Assembly: GCA_013399305.1 (NCBI GenBank) | Contig: VXAI01000025.1 | Location: 4,864,792 to 4,928,791 of the forward strand | Length of the DNA stretch: 64,000 bases | Direction: 5' to 3' | DNA from: Rostratula benghalensis | Lineage: Eukaryota; Chordata; Aves; Charadriiformes; Rostratulidae | Shown: in pieces, positions 60,701-64,000 of the stretch | Layout: each line of letters begins with the position of its first letter | Position numbering within the stretch: position 1 is the stretch's first letter | Translations under genes and position numbers: made by a program | The notes under the pieces: model-generated | What the model was told of the DNA's origin: nothing | The model's database searches: none | The model's input: the letters and a program-made list of their open reading frames with translations, nothing else

Positions 60701-62799
60701 GGAATATTCAAAATAAGTTTTAAAAAATGAAAAGGAAACTGAAAGATGAACTCACTGACTTGTTAAAAATGTAGTTGCCTCAATACCAAGATTAGGACAG
60801 ATACCAAAAAGCGTTGACATTTCAGAGTTACCATGTAAAGATTCCTGGTTAAAACATCCAAGAGAACTCCTTCTTTCGGGTGAAATTAAGCAGATTCTGG
60901 GAATTCTATAGACTCTCCTACCTCCACCTGGAAAAATGAGTCTTGACCACTTCCCTCCAGGGTGAATACAGGGAAAAAAAAAATAAAAAAATCTCAACAT
61001 ATGCATATGTTCACCTTGGAAATCAACTGGAATTGAAGACATGCTTTAAATTACAGATGAGCCTCTGCACTTTCCTGAATGAGGAGGTATTTAGGCATGT
61101 ATTTACATCCTTTCTGAACTGGGGTGAGATGGAATTCCAGAGGGCTTGGTACCACTTACCCTGCACTTGCACAAACTGGAATTAGACAGCCCAGCCTTGC
61201 TGGAGAGCCGGCCTGCTCAGAACACGCTTCTGGACAGGCTTTTCCCGATGGCCTCTGCAAGGAACGCTCGGGTCCACGTAAACAGGAAATCGGGTTTGCC
61301 TTGTCATGAGGGAAAATTCTCCTGTGCTGGTGATTCATTTCATGACAAAACATAATTTCTTTAATGCAAAAGCTGAAATAGCTTAGAGGTATCAGTGTCC
61401 ATGGGTTAACTTTTAAATCAGGAAACTTCTTTCCACTTGATTATCATAGTTAGGAGGAAAACTGTCCAATGGTGGTTAAGTCAGCAGGTATATTCTTCCC
61501 ACAGAAGATTGTCTTGGGGGAGATGCAGGAAAGGAAAGTAAGTATACGACAGTGCTATAATCTAGAATAATTTCTGAATTTACTTTGGGGAGGTTTCCCA
61601 CAATACTTTCCCCAGGGTTTACTTTTCCTTATTTATAGTATACGTCTAGAGTAGAAATTCAAAGAAGTAAAACCTGGCACTAGATGGGGGGGCCTTCTAA
61701 AATGCCAATCACAATCACAAAAATCAAGAGCATCTTAGTTTTTAAATAGCATCAGTGTTTTCTGCAAAATTATGATTGGTTACATTTTGATTTTCTAGGT
61801 TTGCTGCAAACGGAAAGGAATTGGACAACGCTTACCATCATAATTGCTTTCTGTGTGAAGAGGCCTTTTTCAGGCTGGGCTGGCTGCTGCTGTTTTAATC
61901 AGAAGGTTGTCTATTTGTATGTTAATAGTTTCATCCTGGTTTATTAGGCTTGTTGATGAAAAAGCAAAAATCGGATGCTTTACTGTTTTCAAGCTTCACT
62001 ATTAATCTGCGATATTTTTTTTTTTGTGGTGCCAACACAGAACCATTTCAGCATCCTCTGCTTTAAATCCTCTTAATGAAAGCATGAAGAATGACAAAAT
62101 ACTTCCTTTCATAAAGCAGAAGGCTGTGCCAATTCACTTTCAACATGCTCATTCAGTGGAACTAAGGTAAATATGTTGCTCCACAGGTGCTTTTCCTTGC
62201 AATAACATACTCCCTAGTAATCCATTAAATTCATCTCATGCTCTGTTTAGTGCCTGCTCTGTGAACTGCCTAGCTGGTTAAGGTCATGGTGATAATAGCA
62301 CCAGGTTAAACAGCACGGGTATGTTGAACTCCAACATTCATCCACTGTGGCCACGCTACCAATGGGCAGCATTAGGTGTGTAATACCTACTCAGAGCAAC
62401 ATCATCTTTGCCCCTCTGCGGCTCCTCACCAGCAGAAAAACCTTGGGATTAGGCAAACATCTTCAGACCTGAATCTCAGGACTCCTTAAAATAATTTAGT
62501 GCCTTTCGAAGCAACATATAAGCAGCCTTAAGCTTGTCTGTTTTCTCTCATCTCTGTCCCAAAGGGCTGAGGAGGAGGTTGGGTCGGTGGGTACCTGTGT
62601 TCATGCTGCCCGAACCAGCATCACTGCTCTCCTCATGCCATCCCTGCCCGGGGAGGAACATCAAAGCCATCATCACTTGGCTTGTAGCACAGTATCTTTC
62701 CAGCCCAGGGTTTGAAAACACGCTCGGTGTAACTCCTGGATGATAACCTCTCTCATTACAGAGTTCCTGTTAAAGGCAGACAAATAATTGCCAGTTAGT
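57771..62799. other. Gene-free noncoding stretch
   Basis: No exon was recognised. A-rich CAAA units lie near 58171-58190, and an A-rich tract at about 59630-59655. AT-rich segments at about 60110-60260 and 60420-60600 (with CACAATTAATATTACTC and GCTGTTTAATTACG) and at 61895-62010 are further weak enhancer candidates. A near-palindrome AACTCC/GGAGTT lies at about 60340-60357. Confidence 0.5.
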
Positions 62800-63270
62800 A
62801 AGTCGCTATTAAATTCAGCCCAAATTCAGCCCCAGCAATCCTTCCCAAAAGCCTGACGGGTTTTATTTTATTATTTCCTTTCCAGGGTGTTGGGAAGTGT
62901 AATCACTGGTAACTAATCAAACTTCTTTCAAATACCCACAAATATATAAAGAGAATGAAATGATTAATTATCAGGCTAAGCCATTTCAAATGAGACCTCA
63001 TCTAAATGAGCAGATTTATTTCCAGAGCAAGCTGGGTGTAAATTTAGCCCGTTTTCAAAGCTCTCAATCTAAAGCCTGCCTGGATTTGAGGATGGAGTGG
63101 GTTATGGGTGGCTGTATAACCTTCTCCCTGACACCCAGCAAAGCACAGCAATAAAAAACAGGCTGCAATTTTACAAAATAACGTTCTAAACAAATTGTTA
63201 CCAGGGTTAATAAATGCTGCCATTAGGTACTGTTAATTATAAGCAGGAGTTGAGGCACTAAACTGAGATA
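62800..63270. promoter_or_regulatory. Candidate conserved noncoding element
   Basis: This is about 470 bases of AT-rich, repeat-free DNA. TAATTA occurs at 62965-62970 and 63234-63239. Other motifs are GTAACTAATCAAAC, CATCTAAATGAGCAG, GGGTTAATAAATGCTGCC and GATAATTTAGTC. CpG is scarce and there is no open frame over 64 codons. The motif density is typical of homeodomain-regulated enhancers. The call rests on composition alone. Confidence 0.35.
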
Positions 63271-64000
63271 ATTTAGTCTGTTTAACATTTTAAAAATTTT
63301 GGTATTTAAATGAGCATTATTTTTTTTTGTTGTTTGATCCAGGGAAAAGAACTAAAAATGTCTTTTCAGATCTTTTTCCCTGTTTTTACTTTTATTCCTA
63401 TCAGTTCCTCACCTGTCTGGTTTGTGCTTTCAGCTTTTCCCAACAGTTCTACCTGTTTTAATCCAGGACGGAGCTTTAAGCAGTAAAGTGAAACATCTTT
63501 GGCTTCCCTCTTGCTATTCTCAAAAATCCCTGGAATTTGCTAAAATCTCATCACAGGAAGTCGCACCATTATCCCAGTCTACTGCAGTCGTGATAATCAC
63601 AGAAAATCTCAAAAGTCTCTTTTCTTTATAATGTCAAAGGCTCAGCATTGTGTTTAAATAGGAATATTGTATGAAGAAAGCCATTTTATCCATCCAACCC
63701 TAAGCTCACAGGACTACGATACCTGCCTCCAGAGATACACAGCAATGTCCAAATAAAGAAATTCACAATCAGAAATGAGTAAGAATTGCTTTATAGCCTG
63801 AATATTCTTGTTCTCGGGAACAAAAATAATCTGTGAGACCCTGCTTCACGCAGAATGATGTACACACTTCTTCCCGTGCTGGATGTGTTTGACAAAATGA
63901 GTCTCACCACCAAAGCCCTTCTTGGAGAGGAACTCAAGTGGGTAAGGAGGCCTTGGGTGCACAGCAGGGATGGCACACATCAGTCTGGCATCTGTGCTCC
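63271..64000. other. Gene-free noncoding stretch at the window end
   Basis: No exon, repeat or RNA gene was recognised. A short T run lies at about 63321-63328. Open frames are under 70 codons. Confidence 0.55.

Noticed and set aside
61800..61898. Short frame encoding HHNCFLC, resembling half of a LIM-type zinc-binding motif, after an acceptor-like TTTTCTAG.
   Set aside because: Only 32 codons. The expected next zinc-ligand cysteine is absent, no upstream CxxC pair or second finger exists, and a stop follows at once. Chance resemblance is most likely.
1..64000. Searched for CRISPR-like arrays, phage, toxin-antitoxin or defence modules and endogenous retroviral coding blocks.
   Set aside because: No regularly spaced repeats, long bacterial-style frames, LTR pairs or retroviral motifs were seen. 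The window is vertebrate noncoding DNA.

Overview
The window reads as nuclear DNA of a bird, or less likely another sauropsid. It carries 5'-truncated copies of the CR1 LINE on both strands. Two end in the CR1 3' tail built on ATTCTATGATTCT, and a third shorter piece matches the CR1 3' UTR. There are a few degraded MIR-like SINE relics, no Alu or recognisable L1, and only short microsatellites and A/T or G/C tracts. There is no operon structure, ribosome-binding site, CRISPR array, phage or insertion sequence.

I recognise no protein-coding exon, tRNA, rRNA or known microRNA. Open frames are almost all under 150 codons, overlap on both strands and match no family I know. The longest is a 264-codon minus-strand frame at 51408-52202; I treat it as doubtful. 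The stretch is best read as a gene desert or part of a very long intron.

Layout: 1-3.65 kb is plain noncoding DNA with a slightly CpG-richer patch, ending at a plus-strand CR1 (3655-4054). From 4 to 8 kb there are purine/pyrimidine tracts and a MIR-like relic. At 8.8-9.5 kb lie AT-rich, homeodomain-site-rich segments. A 40-bp tandem duplication sits at 12.74 kb. At 14.0-14.5 kb is a CpG-dense patch with an AP-1 site and a TATA box, the best candidate for an unannotated promoter. From 15.3 to 18.8 kb are several AT-rich segments dense in TAATTA and E-box sites. The 20-31 kb part is mostly featureless, with one perfect 10-bp hairpin at 28.45 kb and a TAATTA-type segment at 30.4 kb. At 31.5-32.3 kb there is a cluster of short inverted repeats, a poly(A) tract and another enhancer-like segment. 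A 12-bp inverted repeat is at 34.2 kb and a 20-bp tandem duplication at 35.3 kb. A minus-strand CR1 with an apparent 14-bp target-site duplication is at 36.9-37.2 kb. From 40 to 64 kb there are more enhancer-like segments, a perfect 13-bp hairpin at 43.8 kb, a MIR-like relic at 46.2 kb and a G-quadruplex motif at 51.35 kb.

No set of genes can be said to work together here. The most plausible role is long-range regulation of a neighbouring developmental gene outside the window, inferred from the number of AT-rich, repeat-free segments dense in TAATTA. This is composition-based inference; conservation could not be tested. I found no convincing evidence of a novel biological system.
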